From the NCBI RefSeq assembly GCF_000961095.1, contig NZ_CP011058.1, forward strand, positions 558,001 to 622,000: a stretch of 64,000 nucleotides of DNA, read 5' to 3'. The DNA is from Paenibacillus beijingensis. Lineage in GTDB: Bacteria > Bacillota > Bacilli > Paenibacillales > Paenibacillaceae. Each line of letters opens with the position of its first letter. Position 1 is the stretch's first letter. A model generated the notes under the pieces. It was not told where the DNA came from, did not search any database, and worked only from the letters and a program-made list of their open reading frames with translations. Of the stretch, positions 7,291 through 15,108 are shown one piece after another. The position numbers and the translations under genes are program-made.

Positions 7291-8291
7291 TCTTTCACAT
7301 CCGGGTTTCGCTGGCCGCATGCCGAGCAGATCTGGCTTGACGGGAAGCTCTTGTTTACCGTGATGACGTTTCTCCCATGCCACGCTGCTTTGTAGGCGAT
7401 CATTTCGCCGAACCTGGACCATGACGCGTCCGCGATGGACCGCGCCAGCTTATGATTCTTGAGCATGTTTTCCACTTGTAGGTCTTCCAGGCAGATGGTT
7501 TGGTTTTCACGAATCAGCCGGGTCGACAGTTTGTGCAGATAATCCTCACGGCAGTTTGCGACTTTCTCATGCAGCCGGGCGATTTTCATTCGGGCCTTGG
7601 CACGGTTTTGACCGTCCTTTTGCCGGCGGGATAATCTTCGTTGCCAAAAGGCCAATTTCGTCTCATACTTACGTAAATATTTCGGATTGTAAATCGTTTC
7701 ACCCGTAGAAAGGATGGCGAAGTGCTTAAGGCCCAGATCGATGCCTACGCTTTTCGTCTTGTCCACCCGCACATAGGGGCAGTACAGCATTTCGCATAAC
7801 ACCGAGACAAAGTATTTACCGCTCGGGTTCCGGCGAACGGTGGCGGATAAGATGCGCCCTTCGATCTCGCGGCTTTTTGCAAATCGCACGAGTCCGAGCT
7901 TAGGCAGCTGAATCCGGTTTCCTTCCACGCGAATGGCGTCGTTGTTGTTCTTAGTCGTATAACTCTGCCCGGACGCACGCTTTCGCTTGAACTGCGGATA
8001 ATCGTTTTGTTTGGTGAAAAAGCGCTTAAACGCATCATCGAGTGACTTTATAGCGCTTTGCAGGGCGGTGGCATCCACTTTCCGCAGCCAGTCGAATCCC
8101 GATTCGCGCTTAAGCAGCGTAAGCTTTCGGGAACAAGCTTTGTAGGTTAATGTTTTCCGCTCGTTCTCATACACTTGGGTACGAAGGGCGAGAAAACGGT
8201 TATAGATGAACCGGCAGCATCCGAGAGTTTGGTGAATGAGCGTTTGTTGTTCTCGATCGGGATAGATCCGAAACCGGAATGCTTTGTGCAA
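7185..8291 (-). CDS. tnpB: RNA-guided endonuclease TnpB, intact
   Basis: A 368-residue TnpB. The N-terminal helix-turn-helix-like region opens HKAFRFRIYP. The RuvC-like catalytic residues are all present: D185 in GIDLGLKH, E269 in ICLEDLQ and D352 in DRDHNAAINI. Between the second and third lies the zinc finger with C322, C325, C342 and C345. TTG at 8291 is the only start after an in-frame stop and follows GGTGG by 9 bases. TnpB cleaves DNA matching the guide next to its target-adjacent motif and so favours retention of the element. Here the matching empty site would be an uninterrupted GNAT allele. Confidence 0.95.
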   Translation of the reverse strand: MHKAFRFRIYPDREQQTLIHQTLGCCRFIYNRFLALRTQVYENERKTLTYKACSRKLTLLKRESGFDWLRKVDATALQSAIKSLDDAFKRFFTKQNDYPQFKRKRASGQSYTTKNNNDAIRVEGNRIQLPKLGLVRFAKSREIEGRILSATVRRNPSGKYFVSVLCEMLYCPYVRVDKTKSVGIDLGLKHFAILSTGETIYNPKYLRKYETKLAFWQRRLSRRQKDGQNRAKARMKIARLHEKVANCREDYLHKLSTRLIRENQTICLEDLQVENMLKNHKLARSIADASWSRFGEMIAYKAAWHGRNVITVNKSFPSSQICSACGQRNPDVKDLKVREWTCPMCGAQHDRDHNAAINIEREGLHLLE

Positions 8292-8325
8292 GAAGAGTCA
8301 CCACCTTTCACTGGTAGTCACTTCC

Positions 8326-8334
8326 ATTATAGCA
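8326..8334 (-). promoter_or_regulatory. Extended -10 promoter element of tnpB
   Basis: The minus strand reads TGCTATAAT, a textbook extended -10, 34 bases before the TTG start. No good -35 is visible, which extended -10 promoters do not need. Confidence 0.55.
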
Positions 8335-8397
8335 CATATGTTCGTGTTTGTCGCGGGTTCGGGGCAGCAAATGTCGGGTACACCCGAAGCGGATTCA

Positions 8398-8430
8398 TCC
8401 CGCCACCTACGCTTCGCTTAAAGTTGGGGG
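8398..8430 (-). repeat. Second right-end-like hairpin upstream of tnpB
   Basis: This stretch resembles the true right-end hairpin at 7083-7108: both read CCTACGC, then TTCGCTAA or TTCGCTTA, then a G-run on the plus strand. The stem here has one mismatch. It may be a remnant of another TnpB element or a left-end copy of the hairpin. The rest of 8292-8540 holds the tnpB promoter and no gene. Confidence 0.45.
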
Positions 8431-8529
8431 TCTTCTCCGTTAGAAACAACATGACTTAACAGTCACCACCAAGAATGAAAATGGAAGTATGTTTCAAGAC
8501 AAAACAAGAAACCCATGCTGTAGATGACA

Positions 8530-8685
8530 GGTCAGAGGTCGATAAAATTTTGGTGCTCTAGCCCGGGTTAGAAACCGATCAATTGCAGTGACGAGAACCG
8601 CCGATTGTGAACACCAAACACGTGTATAAATTTACCTTTTGCTCCACTGCATGACCTGTACAATCAAGTAATGAGGGATCGTTTT
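8530..8685 (+). ncRNA. Candidate bridge (seeker) RNA region of the first IS110 element
   Basis: IS110-group elements encode a guide RNA in the non-coding end upstream of the recombinase gene. This region holds the 13-base box AAAATTTTGGTGC (8544-8556), which recurs in the same position relative to the recombinase in the second IS110 element (14242-14254, minus strand). The loops and exact limits are not determined. Confidence 0.45.
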
Positions 8686-9918
8686 ATGGATGCAATCTTA
8701 GAACGGTGTGCGGGGTTGGACGTACACCAAGAAACCGTTGTCGCTTGCGTATTGTCGGGTCCTCTAGACAGGAAGCCCAGCAAAGAAATCCGCACCTTTG
8801 GCACAACGACCAAAGAGTTGCTGAATCTACTGGATTGGTTAACCGAATCCGCATGCACGCACGTTGCCATGGAAAGTACCGGGGTGTATTGGAAAGCGAT
8901 ATGGAACATCCTGGAAGGTCACTTTACACTGCTTTTGGGCAACCCCAGGAAGATCCGAAACCTTCCAGGAAGAAAAACGGACGTGAAAGACGCCGCGTGG
9001 ATCGCAAGCTTATTGCGATGCGGTCTCGTTGAGCCGAGTTTTGTACCGCCCGTGGATATTCGTGACCTGAGGGATTTGACCCGGTATCGGCGAAAACTTC
9101 CAGGACACATGACATCCGAGAAAAACCGGATACACAAAATCCTGCAAGATGCGAATATCAAGCTCACCACGTTTATCTCCGATATCTTTGGCGTATCTGG
9201 CATAACGCTGTTGGAAGCACTCGTAAACGGCGAGGTACTGGATAGCCAAAGCGTGATGGGGATGGTTCATCATTCCGTGAGGAAGAAAGTTCCTAGTTTA
9301 ATTGAAGCCTTGAATGGTCGTGTGCGAGCCCACCATCGATTCATGATCAGGAGGCACTTAGAACACATCGAGCAATTAAAGGAGCATATCGAGACGGTTC
9401 AAGTCGAAATCGATCGCCTGCTCCAGCCCTATCGCGAGGAAGTAGAACTCCTGAAAACCATTCCCGGTATTCAAGAAGATGCAGCGGCGAGCATCCTATC
9501 GGAGATTGGTACCAATATGTCGGAGTTCCAAACGGAGAAGCACATCGCTTCCTGGGCGTCCGTATGTCCGGGGAATAACGAAAGCGCAGGTAAAAAGAGG
9601 AGTTCCAAGAAGAATAAAGGGAACAAGAACTTGAAAGCCGTCTTATGCCAAGTAGCCTGGGCAGCTTCTATGAGCAAAAATACCCGACTTGCCGCCTTTC
9701 ACGCACGTGTCGTGAAGCGACGAGGACCTAAGAAGGCAGCGATGGCGACAGCACACCTCATATTAAAGATTTGCTATTTCGTCTTAAAGGACAAAAAACC
9801 ATACGAAGAATTAGGATGGGATTACTTACCCCAAAAAGAAAAAGGACTCGACTATTGGAAGAGAAAGATCGAGTCCATGGGATATTTCATCCAAATACAG
9901 GATAACCAATCCGCCTAA
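8686..9918 (+). CDS. IS110-family recombinase (first copy, nested in the TnpB element)
   Basis: A 410-residue DEDD recombinase. The RuvC-like residues are present: D12 (GLDVHQE), E63 (MESTGVYW), D99 and D102 (GRKTDVKDA). The C-terminal Tnp_20 domain has TIPGIQEDAAASILSEIG and NESAGKKRSSKK with the conserved serine. I start at the ATG at 8686 because GAGGG lies 8 bases before it; MRDRF at 8671 is an alternative. It runs opposite to tnpB and the GNAT gene, and it looks complete. Confidence 0.93.
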   Translation: MDAILERCAGLDVHQETVVACVLSGPLDRKPSKEIRTFGTTTKELLNLLDWLTESACTHVAMESTGVYWKAIWNILEGHFTLLLGNPRKIRNLPGRKTDVKDAAWIASLLRCGLVEPSFVPPVDIRDLRDLTRYRRKLPGHMTSEKNRIHKILQDANIKLTTFISDIFGVSGITLLEALVNGEVLDSQSVMGMVHHSVRKKVPSLIEALNGRVRAHHRFMIRRHLEHIEQLKEHIETVQVEIDRLLQPYREEVELLKTIPGIQEDAAASILSEIGTNMSEFQTEKHIASWASVCPGNNESAGKKRSSKKNKGNKNLKAVLCQVAWAASMSKNTRLAAFHARVVKRRGPKKAAMATAHLILKICYFVLKDKKPYEELGWDYLPQKEKGLDYWKRKIESMGYFIQIQDNQSA

Positions 9919-10001
9919 CTTTTAAAAAATTCTGAAAAGAAATTTTGGGGTAGTGGTTTTTTTGCGCCAAAACGAGGAAACCCGCATTTTCGTATAAAAT
10001 G

Positions 10002-10071
10002 ATAAATTAAACAGACTGGCCAGCTCGTCCAAATCTTCAAGCGTAGATTGTCCGACGATATAGGCGCTCAT
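10002..10071 (-). pseudogene. GNAT acetyltransferase, 5' part (first 23 codons)
   Basis: The frame starts MSAYIVGQSTLEDLDELASL with an AAAGGGTG ribosome-binding site 9 bases upstream. It runs in frame to the element boundary after TTTAT. Beyond the boundary (below 10002) the frame enters element sequence. It is the missing start of the gene whose remainder lies at 6670-7070. Confidence 0.88.
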
Positions 10072-10149
10072 CAAGCGATTCACCCTTTCGTTCATTAAGA
10101 AGCGATTATTGATCCGCTGCGCGGGATATGAGTTCAAACTCTTAGCTGA

Positions 10150-10729
10150 ACTCAGTTTATGCGCCAGCCGCGGGGCTAAGGAAGTGCTGCTCGGTGTATT
10201 CGACGGACTGCCGGGTCTGGACGAGGCATTTCGAGAAACATACCCGAAAGCCGATGTACAGCACTGTATCGTTCACAAAGTGCGCGCCACCTTCCCTAAG
10301 ATCCGGGTGGAGCATAAGACAGACGTCATCAACGACCTAAAAACAATCTACAACGCGGTCGACCATGACACGGCGCTTGCCGCCTTCGATACGGTCAAAG
10401 CGAAGTGGGGCAAGCTCTATCCGAAAGAAATGAAGTCTTGGGAAAGCCAGCTGTCGACCCTGCTTACGTTCTACAAGTATCCAGCCATGATTAAGAAAGC
10501 GATCCACACTTCTAATGCAATTGAGCGCATGAATAAGGAATTTCGCAAGCGACTCAAGCCAATGAACAGTTTGACGAACATGGATGCTGCCGAGAAGGTC
10601 GTGTACCTCCAAAGTATCGAGTACAACGAGATGTATGCGGAACGTGTCATACCGGGATTCGGTGTTCAGGAGGTCAAAAAGGCACTAAACGAGATGTTCG
10701 ATGCACGCTATCCGTCGTGTGCCGATTAA
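10150..10729 (+). pseudogene. IS256-family (mutator-type) transposase, C-terminal remnant
   Basis: About 190 residues match the second half of IS256-type transposases: DGLPGLDEAFRETYPKADVQ with HCIVHKVRAT, then the conserved KAIHTSNAIERMNKEFRKRL and EKVVYLQSIEYNE. The N-terminal half, with the DNA-binding domain and first catalytic Asp, is missing; the homology stops near 10150, about 80 bases upstream of the GNAT start. The frame technically opens at 10109 but its first residues are not transposase-like. It is surely inactive. Confidence 0.88.
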
Positions 10730-10857
10730 CCAATAATTTCCGACCCGGATGGGAGGAACCCCCATCCGCAACATCGTCAGAACATTCAAACAGAAATGCT
10801 GTCCACTTTCCCAGATGGTATATCCTACCGCCTTACACAAACTTCTTGACGCTACCG

Positions 10858-10893
10858 GGTTCCACATACTATTCATGAATAATATGTGGAACC
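10858..10893. repeat. 36-bp near-perfect palindrome
   Basis: The arms GGTTCCACATA and TATGTGGAACC flank a central TATTCATGAATA; only one base pair is mismatched. It is followed by TTTTATG on the plus side. It could act as a terminator for the IS256 remnant or be a transposon end. The surrounding 10730-10935 holds no convincing gene. Confidence 0.6.
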
Positions 10894-10935
10894 TTTTATG
10901 TTTAACTATCGTTCGTAGCCGAAAGTATATAAATT

Positions 10936-11328
10936 TTAGTTCTTGAGCCAAAATTGCACTTCATGATTACTGAATTCATTCATTATCAAAGTAGAAAATA
11001 TCTGCTCATTTTTAACCTCAAGAATGTACTCCTTATACACATAATCTCTACCGCCATTTTTTTCATACCATTTATTTATTCGATCGATGTGTTCACTGTC
11101 TCCCCTAACCATCGTTTCTATTTCCTTGTACTTCTCATAACTGTCGTACTCCCAAATAGCGAATATTTCAGTCGTCGATTTATTACTCGGTATCATCCAT
11201 CTTCCAACTAATCGAGCTCCATGTTTAATTTGGTTAGGCAAATTAGTTTCATTAAAATGTGCATTAAAAATATCAACAAACTCATTTTTTACGATGTAAA
11301 ACTTCCTTCTATAAAACAAAATCGCCAC
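10936..11328 (-). CDS. NIPSNAP-family protein
   Basis: About 130 residues forming a ferredoxin-like alpha/beta domain of the NIPSNAP type: FYRRKFYIVKNEFVDIFNAH at the start, then HGARLVGRWMIPSNKSTTEI, then FAIWEYDSYEKYKEIE. Such small dimeric proteins have no agreed biochemical role. The frame may begin at GTG 11328, or at TTG 11319, which has AAAGGA at better spacing. It is A+T-richer than its neighbours and sits between mobile elements, so it may be acquired. Confidence 0.75.
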   Translation of the reverse strand: MAILFYRRKFYIVKNEFVDIFNAHFNETNLPNQIKHGARLVGRWMIPSNKSTTEIFAIWEYDSYEKYKEIETMVRGDSEHIDRINKWYEKNGGRDYVYKEYILEVKNEQIFSTLIMNEFSNHEVQFWLKN

Positions 11329-11371
11329 ATCCTTTCTAAAGTCTAAAAAATAATTACTTTGTGTTTTTCAG

Positions 11372-12166
11372 TCATTTTCCCTCTAGCTGAGCCACGATCA
11401 CCTTTACGCCAAGTGCTTGAATTCGGTCGATTGCCTCTGGGTCTGCATCCTCATCTGTAATTAACAGATCTAAATCTTCAATCCGGCCAGCTTTCGCAAA
11501 TCCTTCGTTGCCAAGGGAATGGTGCGTGGCAATTCCGATGCGGCGGCGAGATGCAGCAGATACGGCCCGACCGAATGCCCCTACTTCAGGAGTGGCCACA
11601 AAAATCCCTTCCTCCGAGATGCCGCCCCCAGTGACGAAGCTGACATCAAACTTAAACAGGCGGATGAATTCTGTCGCTAGTACGTCGGTAATATTTCCTG
11701 ACGGCTTTACCCGACCACCAATTAGGAAGGTTTCAATCCACTGTCGTTCCCTTAAAGCATCGGCTACCCGCATGCTGTTTGTAACGATTGTAATTGGCAG
11801 TTGTTCAGGCAGATGCTTCAATAGCACATAAGATAAAGATCCGCTGCCAATAAATACAGTATCGCTTTCCCGAATATACGATACAGCTAGTTTAGCAATC
11901 GCATTACCTTGCGGAGTTCCTTCACCGTATCGTATTTCTGGTGGGGGTGGGGCTTGTCGAACCTTCGTGGATGGAATCGCACCGCCGTGGGTTTTCTTGA
12001 GCAATCCCTGATCCTCCATAATGGAGAGGTCACGCCTGATTGAATCGATGGAAACCTTGAACTTTTCCGCCAAGTCTTTGACCATTACGCGTTTTTCTTC
12101 ATTCAATAATGCTAGGATTTTTTCCCGACGCTCTTCAGCAAACATCCCCGCGTCTTCCTTTTGCAC
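11372..12166 (-). CDS. DeoR/GlpR-family transcriptional regulator
   Basis: A 264-residue repressor-type regulator. The N-terminal helix-turn-helix spans about residues 12-62 (EKILALLNEEKRVMVKDLAE, SIDSIRRDLSIMEDQGLLKK, THGGAI). The C-terminal DeoR sensor domain has FIGSGSLSYVLLKHL and the ISEEGIFVATPEVGAFGRAV region, where sugar phosphates usually bind. The GTG start at 12166 has GGAGG 8 bases before it; ATG 12145 is the alternative. No target sugar operon lies next to it, so it may be orphaned. Confidence 0.88.
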   Translation of the reverse strand: MQKEDAGMFAEERREKILALLNEEKRVMVKDLAEKFKVSIDSIRRDLSIMEDQGLLKKTHGGAIPSTKVRQAPPPPEIRYGEGTPQGNAIAKLAVSYIRESDTVFIGSGSLSYVLLKHLPEQLPITIVTNSMRVADALRERQWIETFLIGGRVKPSGNITDVLATEFIRLFKFDVSFVTGGGISEEGIFVATPEVGAFGRAVSAASRRRIGIATHHSLGNEGFAKAGRIEDLDLLITDEDADPEAIDRIQALGVKVIVAQLEGK

Positions 12167-12350
12167 GCATTATTCCTCCTTAATATTCACTTTCACTCCT
12201 ACAATAACTCGATTATATTCGTTAATATGCTGTTTTGTAAATATTTTCTGCAATATTCATCTTTAAAATACTGTTTTATGCATCTTTTTCGGCTTACAGT
12301 TCTGCTGTGCAATCAACTACTCTGCTGCCCGTTATAGCTTAATGAGTGAG

Positions 12351-12503
12351 TTAAAATTTATCGTAAACCTGAGCATAAGCCTTTTTCATTTGCTCTCGCA
12401 GCACTTTGTTTTCATTCTCCAATGCCTTGATTTTGCGTTTTTTGGCATCATTCGTTTCACGCTTTACTTGCTTTGGTGTAAGGGCCTGGGATTGTTGATT
12501 CAT
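12351..12503 (-). CDS. Short coiled-coil protein, possibly a transposition-helper remnant
   Basis: A 50-codon frame beginning MNQQSQALTPKQVKRETNDA and ending in a charged helix, KIKALENENKVLREQMKKAY. The heptad-like pattern recalls the C-terminal helix of Tn554-type helper proteins, but the match is generic. There is an in-frame stop just upstream and only a weak ribosome-binding site. The flanking 12504-12821, about 320 bases of A+T-rich sequence, shows no gene. Confidence 0.3.
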   Translation of the reverse strand: MNQQSQALTPKQVKRETNDAKKRKIKALENENKVLREQMKKAYAQVYDKF

Positions 12504-12821
12504 GTTGGGCACCAATCAACTTGAAACAATAGAGCATTAAAAATGTGGTGAAAAAGTATTCGAATTCGCAGTACCAAGTCCCAATCCATGGAAAACTAAT
12601 AGGAACAAATCCAAGCTGTAAATTTTAGACAATATGAGTCTCACAATTCCCGATGTTCCATTTACATAAAAAAATTCGGAACTTCTTATTTTATTAAAGA
12701 GGTATCAAGCTACCCCGAAAATTACTATTAGCTCAGACCCAAAAATGGCAGCACGAAACTAAGCCCAGCTTTTATGGTTTTTAAAAACTGTGCTTCTTCG
12801 CAATTTTGAGACATTGAAACG

Positions 12822-14045
12822 CTAAGAGGCCTCCGAATTAAAGAGGGCTACCTGAAAACCAAGATTCTCAAGCTTTCGTACGGCTTGTCTCACGATCGCT
12901 TCTTGTTGTCGCTGTTCAAAATAATGACTTCCTAAATCTTTGTAATCTTCTTTTCGTGTAAGAACGTAATAAACAATGGTCATGATGGAGTGCGCGACGG
13001 CTACGGCTGCTCGGTGTCTGCCTTTTCGGGCGGCAATGCGTCTGTACTGTGCTCCTAGGTAGTTGTCGGATCTGCATACGGAATGGGCGACTTCAATCAG
13101 TGCCGCTCGGAGATATTTGTTGCCTTTGCGAGTTTTTGAGGATTTTCGTTTTCCGGCACTTTCATTCTGCCCTGGAACTAGGCCCGCCCATGAACAGAGA
13201 TTAGGGGCGGATGGGAAGCGCGAACCGACATCAGTCCCAACTTCGGCAAGGATTTGTTCTGCGGTTCGTCGGCCGATCCCTGGAATGGTATCTAGACGTT
13301 CAATGTCTTGCTGAAAAGGGTCGAGCCGTTTGGCTACCTCCGTATCCAGTTCGAGAATCTGCTCATTCAGAAAATCGACGTGTGTGAGCATCGTTTTCAG
13401 CATGATCCGTTGGTGGGCACTCATGTTGCCGCGTAAGGCCAATTCCAACTCTTCCTTCTTTTTCTTCAGTGTTCGTCGCGCGAAAGCTGCCAGCTTTTCG
13501 GGATCTTCTTCTCCCTCGATCATGGCCCCCATCATATCGCGGCTGCTCACGCCCATAATGTCGGAGACAACAGCAGCGAGCTTAATGTTGGCGCCTTCAA
13601 GGACCTTCTGAACCCGGTTATGTTCACGAGAGCGTTCCTGAATCAGGCTGCGACGGTAACGGACTAATTCGCGGAGTTCGCGTTGGTTACGGTCCGGAAT
13701 GTAGCTGGGTTTGAGCAGTCCATGACGCAGAAGGTTACAGATCCACTCGGCATCTTTTACATCCGTCTTCCTGCCGGGAACAGCTTTAATGTGCTGTGCG
13801 TTTACGACGAGGAATTGAATCTCCTCGGCTTCAAGCAGGTTGACGATTGGTTTCCAGTAAACACCGGTACTCTCCATGTCCACGTGCGTACAGCGATGCT
13901 GCTTGATCCAGTCGATTAAATCCAGCAGGAACACCGTATGCGTACGAAAGGTCTTAATCTCCTTTCCTTCGGGAGTCATGACGCAAGCGGTAATGGACTT
14001 CTTGTGAACATCCAAACCGCAAGCGCGCTCGATGAGGACATCCAT
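12822..14045 (-). CDS. IS110-family recombinase (second copy)
   Basis: A complete 407-residue DEDD recombinase with D12, E58, D95 and D98 in place and a Tnp_20 domain carrying TIPGIGRRTAEQILAEVG and NESAGKRKSSKTRKGNKYLR. Start at 14045, where AAAGGTG precedes the ATG by six bases; the ATG at 14054 is too close to that site. It is clearly a different element from the copy at 8686-9918, though of the same subgroup. It lies just before the padR operon. Confidence 0.93.
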   Translation of the reverse strand: MDVLIERACGLDVHKKSITACVMTPEGKEIKTFRTHTVFLLDLIDWIKQHRCTHVDMESTGVYWKPIVNLLEAEEIQFLVVNAQHIKAVPGRKTDVKDAEWICNLLRHGLLKPSYIPDRNQRELRELVRYRRSLIQERSREHNRVQKVLEGANIKLAAVVSDIMGVSSRDMMGAMIEGEEDPEKLAAFARRTLKKKKEELELALRGNMSAHQRIMLKTMLTHVDFLNEQILELDTEVAKRLDPFQQDIERLDTIPGIGRRTAEQILAEVGTDVGSRFPSAPNLCSWAGLVPGQNESAGKRKSSKTRKGNKYLRAALIEVAHSVCRSDNYLGAQYRRIAARKGRHRAAVAVAHSIMTIVYYVLTRKEDYKDLGSHYFEQRQQEAIVRQAVRKLENLGFQVALFNSEAS

Positions 14046-14265
14046 AACATTCACCTTTCTACGGCAATTGAAATTGAGGACTGGTGCAACAACCAGAAAG
14101 GATTACTCTACCCCGCGTGCTTCCCAAAAGGAGCGACATACCGTGGTGCACCGTGATCGTCGTAGTCAGACTAACGGATGGGTTCGCGACACCATAGCTT
14201 AACGACCTTCCTCACCAGCCGTAAGAATAGTATAGAACGCCGCACCAAAATTTTCATTACTCTGT
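14046..14265 (-). ncRNA. Candidate bridge (seeker) RNA region of the second IS110 element
   Basis: Non-coding sequence directly upstream of the recombinase. It contains the AAAATTTTGGTGC box (14242-14254, minus strand) shared with the first IS110 element, and a nearby hairpin-prone CCCCTCTCGGGG (about 14268-14280). Limits and loops are not determined. Confidence 0.45.
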
Positions 14266-14340
14266 GGTGCCCCGAGAGGGGCATGGATGGCTAACGGGCA
14301 GGATAGTGAAAATGTAAAATCCGTGTCAGAGCAAACACTA

Positions 14341-14390
14341 TTGACAAAACCATCTACTGCGTGATACTTTATAGCTGTAGTAAGTAATAC
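14341..14390 (+). promoter_or_regulatory. Promoter and possible PadR operator
   Basis: TTGACA (14341-14346) is followed after 17 bases by ATACTT. An inverted repeat TACTT (14365-14369) ... AAGTA (14382-14386) overlaps the -10 region, the usual position for autorepression by a PadR protein. Confidence 0.45.
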
Positions 14391-14425
14391 TCCATACCAG
14401 TCATACAGAATAGCTAGGAGTGATT

Positions 14426-14755
14426 GTGCTGGAAAACCTAACGGAAATGCTCAAAGGCGTGCTTGAGGGCTGCGTCCTTGACATTATAAGCCGCAAAGAA
14501 ACCTACGGCTACGAAATCACGCGGCGGCTGAACGCTCTCGGCTTCACAGATGTTGTGGAGGGTACCGTATACACCATCCTGATCAGACTTGAAAAAAACA
14601 AGTTGGTGGAGATCACCAAGAAGCCCTCCGACATGGGACCGCCGCGAAAGTTTTTCACGATCAACGACGCGGGGCGTGAGGAGCTGCGGAGGTTCTGGGA
14701 AAAATGGGAGTTCGTCTCATCAAAAATTAACGATTTAAAGGAGAAAAAACAATGA
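14426..14755 (+). CDS. PadR-family transcriptional regulator
   Basis: A 109-residue winged-helix repressor. The PadR core is visible: KGVLEGCVLDIISRKETYGY, EITRRLNALGF, VEGTVYTILIRLEKNKLVEI and the GPPRKFFTINDAGREEL wing. The GTG at 14426 is preferred because GGAG lies five bases upstream. It overlaps the next gene by four bases, so it is translated together with the DUF1048 genes and the exporter it presumably controls. Confidence 0.9.
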   Translation: MLENLTEMLKGVLEGCVLDIISRKETYGYEITRRLNALGFTDVVEGTVYTILIRLEKNKLVEITKKPSDMGPPRKFFTINDAGREELRRFWEKWEFVSSKINDLKEKKQ

Positions 14756-15099
14756 ATTTTTGGGAAAAAATCACCGGCAGCGACATGACTAAAGAATTGA
14801 AAACTTTTGAATCGCGAGCCAAAAAGCTGCCGGCTGATTATCAAGCGGCATGGGAAAAAATTAATGCCAATCTTTGGCCGCACTCAGATTTCACCGGTCG
14901 CAACCTCATGCCAATTCTTGACGGTGTGCTTGGCCTGCTCGAAGAAACGGCGGCGGACGGTCAGAGTGTCCAAGAGGTTTTGGGTGACGATATCAAAGGC
15001 TTCTGTTCAGCGCTGGCCGGCGAAGCAGGGGCAAAGTCTTTTCGCGACAAGTGGCGCGAGCAACTCAACAATAATATCGCTAAAAAATTAGGTAAATAG
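14752..15099 (+). CDS. DUF1048 domain protein (first copy)
   Basis: A 115-residue, mostly helical cytoplasmic protein of the DUF1048 family. Key stretches are KLPADYQAAWEKINANLW, GVLGLLEETAADGQSVQEVL and GDDIKGFCSALAGEA. These proteins are typically encoded between a PadR regulator and an ABC exporter, as here, but their molecular role is not established. The start overlaps the padR stop by four bases. Confidence 0.88.
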   Translation: MNFWEKITGSDMTKELKTFESRAKKLPADYQAAWEKINANLWPHSDFTGRNLMPILDGVLGLLEETAADGQSVQEVLGDDIKGFCSALAGEAGAKSFRDKWREQLNNNIAKKLGK

Positions 15100-15108
15100 G
15101 AGGATAAA

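Larger units (their letters stand above)
7071..10001 (-). mobile_element. TnpB (IS605/IS1341-type) element inserted in the GNAT gene, itself carrying an IS110 element
   Basis: The right end on the minus strand finishes with GGAGGTTCAA at 7071, matching the right-end tip known from ISDra2. The left end lies directly after TTTAT (10002-10006), a target-adjacent motif of the kind known for TnpB elements. No target duplication is seen, as expected for this family. No tnpA transposase is present. The 2931-bp segment includes tnpB and a nested IS110 copy near the left end, so the original element was probably about 1.4-1.5 kb. Excision would restore the host gene exactly. Confidence 0.85.

Noticed and set aside
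10685..10951. An 88-codon frame on the minus strand across the 36-bp palindrome
   Set aside because: Its reading depends on the palindrome and the IS256 end; no start site or family likeness.
12351..12503. Firm assignment of the 50-codon frame as a Tn554-type helper
   Set aside because: The resemblance is limited to a generic charged helix; kept only as a low-confidence gene.
8686..14045. The two IS110 copies as ends of a composite transposon
   Set aside because: They face opposite directions, differ clearly in sequence, and one is nested in the TnpB element; no shared ends were found.
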